Of a DNA stretch of 64,000 nt, positions 36,242 to 46,097 are shown piece by piece. A program made the translations under genes and the position numbers. The notes under the pieces were generated by a model. The model was not told where the DNA came from. It saw only the letters and a list, made by a program, of their open reading frames with translations, and searched no databases. The stretch is from assembly GCA_015501585.1 (NCBI GenBank), contig JADNRY010000156.1:84512-148511 (forward strand). Reading direction: 5' to 3'. Source of the DNA: Rhodocollybia butyracea (Eukaryota > Basidiomycota > Agaricomycetes > Agaricales > Omphalotaceae). The first letter of the stretch is position 1. Each line of letters begins with the position of its first letter.

Positions 36242-37543
36242 ATGACTTCCTCAGCCTTCGACTTGCTCCCCGAGGAGCTCACTGAGCAGATCCTTTCTCT
36301 CTGCGTGACCGCTTCCTCTGAACCCCCCTCTCCTCGCCCAAACTGGCTGCCGACTCCAGCTTCAAAATCACTAACGCGCGACCGCCGAACTTCAGTAATT
36401 CGCACACGCCTTGCACCTCTTCTCGTCTGCAAGGAATTCTATCGCATCTCTATTCCTCACTATCACTCTACCGTCCACATCATCTCCCCAGAACAAGCAG
36501 CAGCTTTCTTGCATACTCTTCAGTTGCACCCACACTTAGTGGGCCCGTGTGTCCGAAGATGTGTCTCCTCGGAAATTTACCCAATGCTAGGTGCAGCTTT
36601 GCAGCTTTGCAAAAACATTCGGGTCTCGATATTTGCTTGGATTCTGGTCCGCTTCCCTCTACCGGAGTGGATTCCGCCGCAGAAGATTTTTGTAACGCGT
36701 TGCATACACTGCAAAACGTCAGACACCTTACTTTGCGTAAAGCATCTAGTACTTATTTGACACTCCCTCGGATTCGCCATGTGTTGACAGAATTGGCCAC
36801 CGCCATTGAAGATTGGAACTCGCTGGTTCGTCAGATCGTTTACTTGTTACGCTTATCATCTACTAACCTCCGCTCGATCTCAGGAATCTGCTAACGTAGC
36901 GTTCCGCATGTCGGATGATAACCCATTGGCTCTGCTAGCATTGGCATATCCATCTGCATCACCAGGTCTTTTTTCTCCGGTACCCACACCAACGCCATCG
37001 CCACTATCTCCGACCTTGCCTTCAAGCAATGGCCCGTCCTATTCGGCACGCGTAGGACCCATGTCTCTCCTCACTTCCGCTCTTGCCAAATCTCCGTCTC
37101 TTCACACGTTTTCTACGCATGTTCCGAATGTCTGGAACGACACTTTGCTACGCGTGTCACAGAACCCATGTCTCCAGAAAATCATCCTCAGTCCCAGCGT
37201 GATGATCACAGGCTTGTTCATGAACGAGGCAAAGAAGCATACGAGATTGACAGAACTGATCAAGGCCGGAACGTACGTGCTTTTCTGTTTCATTTGCATT
37301 AACTGTTTAATGACTTTATATCTTCCACTTAGGCCGATGGTGAGATCGCGTGCTCAGACCTTGGGCAACTTTGGCATCTCCGCACCAACTGCTCTGAATG
37401 CACATGGATATAATGGAGGAGGCTCGTCCGCACCTGTAGCGAGAAGTAATGCCAAGGCCTGCAGCAGTGCTGGAACCGATCGTGTCCGTCCTCCAACGCG
37501 GTCGAATAGCATTATGACCTTATCCTCTTCAACCCCTCTCTGA
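36242..37543 (+). CDS. F-box-like protein with one apparent frameshift
   Basis: The N-terminus MTSSAFDLLPEELTEQIL followed by PLLVCKEFYRISIPHYHSTV is an F-box (about residues 5-75), the part that binds Skp1 in SCF ubiquitin ligases. Next is PEQAAAFLHTLQLHPHLVG, then LGAALQLCKNIRV. From about 36624 the homologous frame shifts: LDICLDSGPLPSTG and FCNALHTLQNVRHLTLRK continue in the next frame, consistent with one missing base. The rest reads through introns at about 36829-36885 (VAFRMSDDNP) and 37273-37331 (PMVRSRAQTLG), ending in a Ser/Thr-rich tail. The target-binding region has no recognised repeats. Either a sequencing deletion or a genuine null allele could explain the break. The F-box assignment is moderate, as the motif is short. 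Confidence 0.7.
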
Positions 37544-37811
37544 AGGTCCTCCCGAGATGGCACCCATCACTCAAGCGAACGCAGTTTTAAGTAGTCGGAA
37601 TGTCGAACTTGTCGCTGCTATGTGCCCCCTTCCTAAAATTACGTCTACACTTTATGAATCACTTATGACCTATGACTGGATACTCCTACTCCTCTCAATG
37701 TTGTGCTAATGTTACAGACTTTACATACCCGGATTCACGCATTACAGTTTTCATCTATTTCTTTCATCTCGCATTTTTCTACTTAGATATAAATAAACGA
37801 AGTACATGAGC

Positions 37812-40800
37812 TTAATCGTCCGACTTTGTTGTTGCGCCTTTTCTATGGTCTGGAACAATCGCATCCTTGGGTTTGGCCTTGTCAGCTGCCTCGCCTAGAT
37901 ACGTTGGGAACCTAAACAATATGAATGAGCGAGAATCAAACCTTTAAAACCCTGACTAGCCCTACTAACCTTGGAACGCCGTCTTTGGTGAGTTCTTGAA
38001 ACCTATACACGATAATCGACCCAATCTTGGGGGGAGACTTGCGCTGCTTATCGTTCAACCCACTTCCAACGTCAAATGTCTACGTCGTGTATTAGCGTAC
38101 GGAGTGGATTCACGGTAGTTTGGAAAAACACGCACCTTTCCAGAGGCCATCTTGCACTTCAATGCACCAGTGACCCCAGCGTTCCGACCTTTGCCATCTT
38201 TGTACCCAGTGACTATGGCCTCAGCGTCATAGAATGACTACAAGAAATGAACCATGTTAGCGTCAGTACCAGCATAGCGATAGGTCAAGTTTCCGTGAAC
38301 AAGGACAACCAACGAAGACAGAACATAGAAATGAACGCACCTTTAGTTTTAACAAAGTGCTTGATCTCCTGGCTTCATATTGAGATCCAGGCTTTCGCAG
38401 CATAAGCCTTCTCCGCCGAGCGATTCAACTTCTTTGAGTTTGTCGATGACGTGCTTTCGGTTTTTAGCTTTCTCATGCTCAACGATAGTAACTTTATCAG
38501 ATGCATGCGAACCAGTCCCGGGCTCGAAAAACTTTTTCAGCTGTTCCATACGTGTTTCAAAGGGCTGAGTGCCAATAGAAGGTATATCGAAGACCTAATA
38601 TGAGTGGGAGTAAGTCAGCGTTTCCAGTGATAGTAGACATCGAACTGACATGGAACGTGATATCCTTCCAGTGAGGAGAATTCATCGTTTTGACAATGGA
38701 TACCGTTTCCTGAAATTTCTGCCTTCCACCGAAAAGTTCCCCGTCAAGAGTGACATTCTTTGGAAGTTCTGTAAAAAATGTAAAAAGCAATGAGGAACAG
38801 ATATATATGATGAACGTCTGAATCTTACTGTCCAGAAACCACTGGGGAGGTGTGAACGGATTTCCGAGCCGTGAATACATGAGTTTCCCATCGTAGTATG
38901 TTCTACAGATTCAATGAATATGCATAACCACAGGTATAGCGGCAACACCCACCTAACACCATCCAACTTTTCCGATATCCACCAACCAGTAGGATCCGGC
39001 CCTGTATCCACGTCCCAAGAGTTTGCCAAAAGAACGGAGAAATCTGCTTTGCCTCCATCGCCATCCTTGCCTTTCTTTGACTTTGAACTAGTCTTTTTCT
39101 TTGGGGCATTTAGGGTGGGGCCATCAGGATTCTTGCGCTTGACACGCGCGGCTTCGTATTTCTCGCCAAGAAGGGCTACCAAGTGTTTACAGCTTCGGGC
39201 GTTGACCGGAATACCCCCCTAATGGAAGAGCTGAGCAAGCAAGAAGTAAGATACGATGGATAGACTTGCCTGGTTTCTCCAAGCCTATACGTAGTAGCAT
39301 GTGTAAGATAGTGAACAAATATTAATCAGTTCTACTCACAGGACAAGTACTACAAGTAATGATAAGTTATTGATACATGGTCGGAGTGTGTAGATGGAAA
39401 CTTACCAGTAGTAGTGGTCGAATGTTCGCTTCACTTTGTACACGGAAGAACTGAGAGCATATATCTTTAATGCCAATCACTCGGTTAAAAAAAATGAATC
39501 CAAACCTCGTTTGGGACTGTACTTCCTTCTCTTCACCATCTTTCAGCAAGACGTTTGGTTTGATCCCTTTGATCGAAGCAAGCTCATCACCGTCCAGCCC
39601 TTCGTCGTCATCTCCTTCATCCTCATCATTGTCACTGCCCTCGTCTTCGTCTTCATCGTCGTCCTCAATTTCTCGTGCCTTCGATACGGGCTTTCTAGAG
39701 CTCGAAGGTTTCTTTGTTTTTTCTTCATCAGTGTCCTCGTGTTCAGAATCATCCTGTCGGGCACGTTTCGTGAGTCTCTTAGAGGCAGGCTTGAGGATGA
39801 AGATCAATTAGTAGCTTCCACAAAATTGTACGCTCCACTTACTTTGCCTTTCGATGACACGGGCTTCTTGGGCTTCTTAGGTTCTTCTTCCTCATCCGCA
39901 TCATCCTCAGTCTCGGACACGGCTTTGCGCTTCTTGGGTGGTTTTGCCTTGGACGATGATGCAGGCTTTGTGGGTTTTTTCATCGGTTTCTCGTCTTCCT
40001 CATCCTCGTCAGCTTCAGTCGCTTTGCGCTTCACCGGTTTTTTCGTTGACGCTTTTCCTTTGGACGATGTCGGAGGTTTCTTCGTTTTTTCTTCCTCACT
40101 GTCTTCAGTTTCAGAATCATCCTGTCGGGCGCGTTTCGTGGGTCTCTTAGAGGCAGGCTTGAGGGTGAGGATCAATTAATAGCTTCCACAAGATTGTACG
40201 CTCCACTCACTTTGCCTTTCGATGACACAGGCTTCTTGGACTTCTTAGGTTCTTCTTCCTCATCTATATCATCCTCAGATATGGCTTTATGCTTCTTGGA
40301 TGATTTTGCCTTCGATGATGACGCAGGCTTTGTAGATTTCTTCGTCGGCTTCTCCTCTTCCACGTCCACGTCCTCGTCCTCGTCGTCCTCAGGAGTCGCT
40401 TTGCGATTCACCGGTTTTTTCGTTTTGGATGATGGGGGCTTCTGGGATTTTTTCTTCGGCCTTTCCTCTTCACTGTCATCTTCGGTCACCGAATCGTCTT
40501 CTACCGGTCGTTTAGCAGGAGACTTTCCCTTCGGCGGCGTAGGATTCTTGGCTGTATCCTCCTCAGAGCTTTCATCGGCCCTCTTCCGTTTTGCGCGCGC
40601 AGCCTGAGCGGAATCGAGGGGGGCCTTAGATTTAGATGAAGGTTTTCGTGAGTGGCCAGCATCATTTGCGTCAACCCCCGCGCCCTTGGGAGTTGTGGTT
40701 GGCGTCGGAGTTTTGACGATTGGGAGTCGCTGACTGCCGTCTCCATCCACATCCATTTTATCATCTGTTTCGTCAATCTGCTTTATGGTCTTGGAAGCTC

Positions 40801-41317
40801 GGGCTTTTCGAACGGGTAATCCTTTCGGCAAAGGCCCACCAGGATTCATATATTCAAGACGTGCTTCTTCGTATGGTTGACCGAGAAGAGACAGGAGATG
40901 TTTGCAAGAGCGCGCGTTCACTGGCACACCGGACTATAGAGTGATGAGGTTTAGGACTCTGAGCCAGAGAAAATGCGCGCGCAAAGACTTGCCTGATTCC
41001 TCCAGGCCTTCAAAACCGAACTCTAATTGTGAACCATAGATGTATTAAAGCAATGACATACCGGACACATACTAGAAAGTGTGTTTAGTATAATCGACAA
41101 GAATCTATCCATCTGCGCTAACGTACCAGTAAAAGTAATCCTTCGTCCGCTTCACTATAAACTTCACATCGCTGGATAAAGCTGTTTAATAGTCGAAAGT
41201 CCGAGATCGAATATGTTTAGCTTGCCTAGTTTTAGACTGAACTACTTTTTCTTCTCCTTCTTTAAGCATGACAATTGGTTGAATTCCATTGAATTCTGCG
41301 AGTTGGTCGGAGGACAT
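37812..41317 (-). CDS. ATP-dependent DNA ligase with two SWIM zinc-finger modules
   Basis: A modular protein. The start at 41317 reads MSSDQLAEFNGIQPIVMLK. The first SWIM module is DVKFIVKRTKDYFYC, M-C-PAWRNQ, then SGVPVNARSCKHLLSLLG, i.e. CxC plus CxH across four small exons. A linker of alternating acidic and Lys/Arg-rich segments with internal repeats follows (40850-39500). The second module repeats the order: DELASIKGIKPNVLLKDG, VYKVKRTFDHYYCTCPAWRNQ, GGIPVNARSCKHLVALLG. Then comes the nucleotidyltransferase core: EKLDGVR (active-site lysine), YSRLGNPFTPPQWF, LDGELFGGRQKF, GGEGL and a C-terminal OB-like part (FDVGSGLNDKQRKSPPKIGS, VPRFPTYLG). It ends RKGATTKSDD; about 800-900 residues. 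Motif IV is broken by an apparent one-base deletion near 38400 (EGLMLRKPG expected). The likely role is nick sealing with SWIM fingers for DNA or protein binding, by inference. Confidence 0.83.
39795..40530 (-). repeat. Tandem exon-plus-intron repeat inside the ligase linker
   Basis: A unit of about 367 bp occurs twice in direct tandem (start of unit near 39795 and near 40162), with a third partial coding copy further right (to about 40530). Each unit codes a block ending PVSSKGK, then holds a short intron, then ASKR.TKRARQDDSE. The intron itself is duplicated: compare 39800-39843 with 40167-40210, both holding AGCTTCCACAA and TTGTACGCTCCAC. The copy structure spans exon and intron, so it arose at DNA level. 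Confidence 0.85.
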
Positions 41318-41494
41318 GATGATGGTGGTTCACGCGGCTACTGGGCGTGGAAATTGAAATCATTGTATATTCCCATGGATCAAAGCGACTTGTAGCGAAC
41401 CACGATAAAGAAAAATCACCTAAATAACCTACACAGTACAAGTACAGTACTACAGTTCCCCTTTTTTCCATACTCAAGAGTTTTAACGCCAAGA

Positions 41495-42223
41495 TTAGCC
41501 ATTGAAGTTGCAGCTTCCTTCGTTTGGAATTAACTGAAATCCACCTCCCGTCGTGGTTAAAGTACCCTGACCGCCCTGGTAAAACAAATGAGTAGGTGTC
41601 ATATAAGAGCTCTTGTCCGGATAGCCCACCAGAACGCAATTCTCAGAAATCAGGTTCATTATATTCTCACAACCGTTGTTTTGACCTGTTATTGACCCCG
41701 TGGCAAACTCGTTCCAGATGGTAAAGTCACCTATTACGCACCAATGAATGCAAGGTTGATATGTAGCGTAGAGAAGGGGGTAAGCACTTTATGAGTTATT
41801 AACCATTGTGGTAGCGAACCACGTACATTTGAATCCTTTTCCAGGAACGTTGAAACAGCCTGATAAAGTGTTCTGCTCTGCAATCTACATAGATATGTAC
41901 CATCAGATCAAGTACTAGTCTTAGCTTGACGTCTAATCGACTTACAAAACTCGCAGGATTCACAGAGGTGCAGAACGTGTCTATGAACTGGCTACAGCTC
42001 CCAAGCTCGACTCCCGAAGTGAAACAAGAAAATGTCTGACCGAGGACGGGTGTGGCAGCCAATGCAAGAGCTATTGAGGCTACAAAGCTTAGCTATTGCG
42101 AGAGTTATCAGAGTGGTAGTAGTAACGAGAGCTGAAGGATATTATTACCTTTGTGTGATGGTTGGCTTGAGATCGTATGGAAAGTAGTATCTCTCTGAAG
42201 ACTGGGCCATCCTGGTCAGAACG
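41495..42223 (-). pseudogene. Small secreted cysteine-rich protein, copy 1, start codon lost
   Basis: Paralogue of the gene at 44395-45069. After the first intron it codes LSFVASIALALAATPVLGQ (signal peptide core), TFSCFTSGVELGSCSQF, then TFCTSVNPASF, AEQNTLSGCFNVPGKGFKC, GDFTIWNEFATGS, CENIMNLISENCVLVG and the end GGFQLIPNEGSCNFNG. Eight or more cysteines in the mature part suggest a disulfide-rich extracellular protein; no known domain is recognised. At the position of the paralogue's ATG this copy has ATA (about 42178), in the context ATACGATCTCAAGCC. The nearest upstream ATG (about 42210) is in another frame and meets a stop after the intron. A TATA-like TATATAAAAG lies just upstream (about 42239). 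Either it is a pseudogene, or it starts at a non-AUG codon or by a different splice. Confidence 0.7.
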
Positions 42224-42359
42224 AGTCCCTTTTATATAGCACTGAGACCCATTACACTTTGAGCTCTTACATATATCAATTTCCGGATCCTTGGGTTGCC
42301 AACACTCGTCGATAGTCCATATTATCAAAAATACGTCTCGAAAATAGCAAAAATCTTTT

Positions 42360-42750
42360 CACGCAGCTACATGGAATGATCATGAGAGTAGATCCCAAGA
42401 CAAGAGTCGGACCGTTGGAAAGTCTTCCGTTATGAAAATGGAGCCGACGCACACGGAATGTCAGTCTGAGTCCAGGACAATCATTGACCTAGACAGCTAG
42501 AATGAACTAGAAGTTTCTTCGATGATGTGCTTCATCTCTCTCTGAAAACAAAGGAAATAGGTCACAAACGCCGGCTACACGGAATGGGAGTAAACTCCAG
42601 AACAAGAGTAGGACTATCAGAATTTCCGAGTCTCTGTTATGATAATGGAGCGTACAAGAGCGTACATGGAACGTCAGTAGGTACTAGTACAGGGCGATCA
42701 TTGATAGCCAGCTTGAATTAGAAGTTTCTCCCAGGGCAAACTTCATCTTG
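42360..42750. repeat. Two ~212 bp tandem repeats upstream of secreted-protein copy 1
   Basis: Two units, phased on the GCTACA(T/C)GGAATG motif at about 42366 and 42577, share motifs with units at 45290-46085: AATGGAGCCG, CACACGGAATGTCAGT and AACAAAGGAAATAG. They lie upstream of the minus-strand gene at 41495-42223, in the same relative place as the array upstream of copy 2. Confidence 0.8.
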
Positions 42751-42894
42751 CACAAAAACAAAGGGAATAGCTCACCCCCACCTCTCGAAATCCACTGCCA
42801 TTAAAGCATGTAAGCTTGTCAACTTAGCTTTATCCGGTCCTCCTCACATCTCCTTGCTTTAAGCCTTGACACTTTGAGTCGATCTGGCCTCACA

Positions 42895-43022
42895 CCCGGT
42901 TTCTACTAGAAAGTGTGTTTGAGTACAGTCAACAAATTTCTATCCACTGTCTGCACTGATGTACCAGTAAAAATAATCCTTCGTCCGCTTCACTGTAAAT
43001 TTCGCATCACTGGATAGAGCTC
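42895..43022 (-). pseudogene. Duplicated fragment of the ligase first SWIM exon
   Basis: Matches 41060-41185 of the ligase gene with about 85-90% identity. It holds the CTAGAAAGTGTGTTT motif of an intron and the SSDAKFTVKRTKDYFY coding block. It ends abruptly at about 43022, where the foreign autophagy-gene-like sequence begins. It is part of a larger segmental duplication and cannot encode a working protein alone. Confidence 0.75.
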
Positions 43023-43024
43023 GG

Positions 43025-44080
43025 GATCTTCGGTATCACCCATGAGACTACTCATTACGAATCCTAATCCCAACAATCTCCACTGGACATCCGGTACTCT
43101 AATTCTCCCCGTCCCAGGCGGCATGCGACGGTACCCGCCAGATCATATAAACGCCGTGTTAAGATTGAAATATTGACGATTCATTTCGTTAATCTGCTGG
43201 CATTCTATCTGGGTGTCAAGTTTTCCTTTGAGGCTACCTGGGTGAATACACCTGGGGATGCAAGCAGAAACAGAAAGCCAGGAAATCTCGGGAAGCTAGG
43301 TGTTGGCGTACCGTATATCGGAACTGTCAATGCACTTGATAACAATAGTGGTGGATGGGCGAGGTGGCCACTGCATGTTTCCGCGTCATCGACATCGTCA
43401 TCGCCCTTTACCTCCATCCTTATACAATCCGCTTGGACGACGCTGATTCAATATATACCGCAGAATCTATGACTAACTCGATGATCCTTCATCCGCCTCT
43501 TCATCCTCATCGACATCTCTAACGTATACACAACACGGTGTAACAATTCCCCTTCATCAAGTCGCGGTTTCTTTTGGAAATTTCGGCGGTGGAAGTCCAG
43601 GCCCAGGGTTGAGCTGGGTAGGTCAGTTCATTCTTCTATCATATTTGTGTCTTAAGCTGGCTTGTCTCCCGATTTTAGATATTCCATGAAACGGCCGCCT
43701 CGCTTACACCAAATCCTCTCAATTTCCTCTTACACATCTTCGCCACCCACCCTGCCAGTTTTTTCCCTTGTACCACCCGCGTCCGGTCAGGCGACTGACC
43801 TGAATCCTCCGTTGTCGGCTGAACCTGCTTTGAACTCGAATGCCCCACTCTCCCAGCATCGAGGAAAGGCTAGCCTCAAGCTTTCTAAAAAGCGCGTGTC
43901 AGAGGTTTCGTTGGCAAAGGACATTGTAAAATCGCAGAGGACGGGGGATTTGGATGAGGTGTTTGAGAATGATGATGGAGACGGGAGAGAGGATGAGGAT
44001 TTCTGGGATTTAGTCCGGCGCATTATATCTCTGTGTGTAGCATGGTACGGAGATCTAGATGGCTTGTATTATTTGGATCT
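43025..44080 (+). pseudogene. Fragment resembling the C-terminal part of an ATG14/UVRAG-type autophagy protein
   Basis: The plus strand codes RLLITNPNPNNLHW, LILPVPGGMRRYPPDHINAV and, after a frame change near 43167, TIHFVNLLAFYLGVKF, KLGVGVPYIG and SGGWARWPLHVS. Further on is a basic tail (LKLSKKRVSEVS) ending EDEDFWDL. These blocks recall the BATS-like C-terminal region of fungal ATG14/UVRAG proteins, which bind the Vps34 complex. The N-terminal coiled coil is absent, the frame is broken and the piece is embedded in a duplicated ligase fragment, so it is a gene remnant. Family assignment is from memory of the motif pattern and moderate. Confidence 0.55.
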
Positions 44081-44222
44081 AGAGTCCAAGATTGAATGTT
44101 TAGCTTGCCTAGTGTTAGATTGAACTTCTTTTTCTTCTCCTTCTTGAGCATAACGGTTAGTTGTATTCCATTTAATTCTGCGAGTTGGTCGGAGGACATG
44201 ATGATGGTGGTTCAGCTTAAGC
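44081..44222 (-). pseudogene. Duplicated 5' end of the ligase gene
   Basis: Matches 41205-41345, including the start codon region (MSSDQLAEFNGIQLTVML). It diverges shortly after and is cut off from its SWIM exon by the 1 kb insert. Not functional as a ligase. Confidence 0.75.
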
Positions 44223-44394
44223 ATGCTGCTACAGGGCGTGGAAATTGAAATGATTGTATATTCCCATGGATCAAAGCGACTTATAGCGAAACAAGATAAA
44301 GAGAAATCAACTATGAAACATATATAAGCCTACACAGTACAAGTATAGTACTATAGTGCCCCTTTTTCCATACCCAAGAGTTTCCACACCAAGA

Positions 44395-45069
44395 TTAGCC
44401 ATTGAAGTTGCAGCTTCCCTCATTTGGAATCAATTGAAATGCACCTCCTGACGAGGACAGAGTACCCTGACCGCCCTGTTGAAACAAATGAGTAGGTATC
44501 ATTCAATGACCAGCGCAAAGCTCTTATCTACCATAATGCAATTATCGGCAATAAGGTCCATTATATCGGTGCAACCAGCGCCCACACCTGGTATTGAGCC
44601 GGTGGCAAACTCGTTCCAGATGGTAAAGTCACCTATCACATGCCAATGAATGCATAGTCAATATGTAGCATAGAGGAGGGGGAGATTAAGCGTTTTATGA
44701 GTTGCTAAACATTGGGATAGCGAACCACGCACATTTAAATCCTTTTCCAGGAACATTGAAACAACCTGATAAAGTGTTCTGCTCTGCAATCTACATAAGT
44801 ATGTGATCAGCTCGTATCAGTAGTTAGCTTGACGTGGTCGACCTACAGAGATCGCTGGGTTCACAGACTGGCAGAACGGGCCAATGAACTGGCTACAATT
44901 TCCAAGTTCAACTCCCGTTGTGAAGCAGGAAAATGTCTGACCCAGGATGGGGGTGGCAGTCAATAGGAGAGACATTGCAGCTACGAAGCCTAGCTATAAC
45001 AGTCATTAGAATAGTACGAGAGCCAAAGGATATTACTACCTTGCTGTGGTGGTTGGCTTGGGATTGCAT
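44395..45069 (-). CDS. Small secreted cysteine-rich protein, copy 2
   Basis: The start at 45069 gives MQSQANHHSK, then after a short intron LGFVAAMSLLLTATPILGQ, a convincing signal peptide with cleavage after GQ or nearby. The mature part reads TFSCFTTGVELGNCSQF, FCQSVNPAI, AEQNTLSGCFNVPGKGFKC, FTIWNEFATGSIPG, GCTDIMDLIADNCIMV and the end QGTLSSSGGAFQLIPNEGSCNFNG. It is about 150 residues, with paired cysteines typical of small secreted fungal proteins. No enzyme motif or known domain is visible. A tandem paralogue lies 2.9 kb to the left. A possible effector or surface protein, but the function is unknown. Confidence 0.75.
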
Positions 45070-45289
45070 TGTGAGTTTTTTGCGATCGGGAAAGTAGTAA
45101 TGACTAGGATATTCAGAACGAGTCCGAGTCCCTTTATATAGCCCACGGAGACTCGGTACACAAAGAACTCCTATCGATTTCTGGGTCCAGTCCGCGATAG
45201 CCTTCCATGCTGTCACTCAGCATTCTCAATTTGTTTGGAAAAAAACTGAGTCTACGTCTCGAAAATAGAAGTTCAACATTCTTTCATCA

Positions 45290-46085
45290 AATGCCAGCTA
45301 CGACTTAGAATGAGAGTAGATTCCAGGACAAGAGTCAGTTGGAATTTCCCAAGTCTCCATTATAAACTTGATGGAGCCGTCGCACAAGGATGTCAGTTGT
45401 CCAGGGCGATCGTTGAGCGCTTGAGCTGCAGCTAGCTTGAGTTAGAAGTTTCTTCCAGGATTAAGTTCATCTCTCAAAAGAAAAACGAAGGATATAGATC
45501 ACAAGCGCCAGCTACATGGAATGAGATTAGTTTCCAGAATAAGAGTCGGACTGTCGGAATTTCCAAGTGTCTGTTGATAAGATATAGCCGTCGCACATGG
45601 AATTTTAGTGGTCCAGGAGGATCATTGAGCGCTTGAGCTGAACCAGATTCGGAAATTTCTTCCAGGATAAACTTCAAAGTTTATCATCTCTCAAAAACAA
45701 AGGAAATAGTTCACAAGCGCCAGCTAGACAGAATGAGAGTAGATCTCAAAACATGTGTCACACTGTCGGAATTTCTGAGTCTCTGTTATAGAAATGGAGC
45801 CGCTGCACACGGAATGTCAGTAGTCCAGGACGATCATCAGCGAGGGCTTGAGCTGCAGCGCTTAAGTTGTCAGGATATATGCTCGTATCATATTGGCTAT
45901 ACTTATATCTCATCGAAAACGAAGGAAATAGCTCACAAGCGCCAGCTACACGGAATGAGAGTAGATTCCAGAACAAGAGTCAGACTGTCGGAATTTCCGA
46001 GTCTCTACTATAAAAATGGAGCCGTCGCACACGGAATGTCAGTAGTCCAGGATGATCATCAGACTCGAGAGCGGCTGGTACAAAG
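45290..46085. repeat. Array of four ~212 bp tandem repeats upstream of secreted-protein copy 2
   Basis: Units phased on GCTAC..GGAATGAGA lie at about 45296, 45511, 45723 and 45947, with spacing of 212-224 bp. Shared motifs are CAGCTACA, CAAGAGTCAGACTGTCGGA, AATGGAGCCG(T/C), CACACGGAATGTCAGTAGTC and CAAAGGAAATAG. The array starts about 220 bp upstream of the start codon of the minus-strand gene. Two further units lie at 42360-42750 in the other copy of the duplicated block. Confidence 0.85.
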
Positions 46086-46097
46086 AGAACAATGATA

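Noticed and set aside
39436..40179. Long plus-strand open frame (247 residues) rich in Ser and Phe
   Set aside because: It lies antisense to the repetitive acidic/basic linker of the ligase; low-complexity sequence on the other strand explains it.
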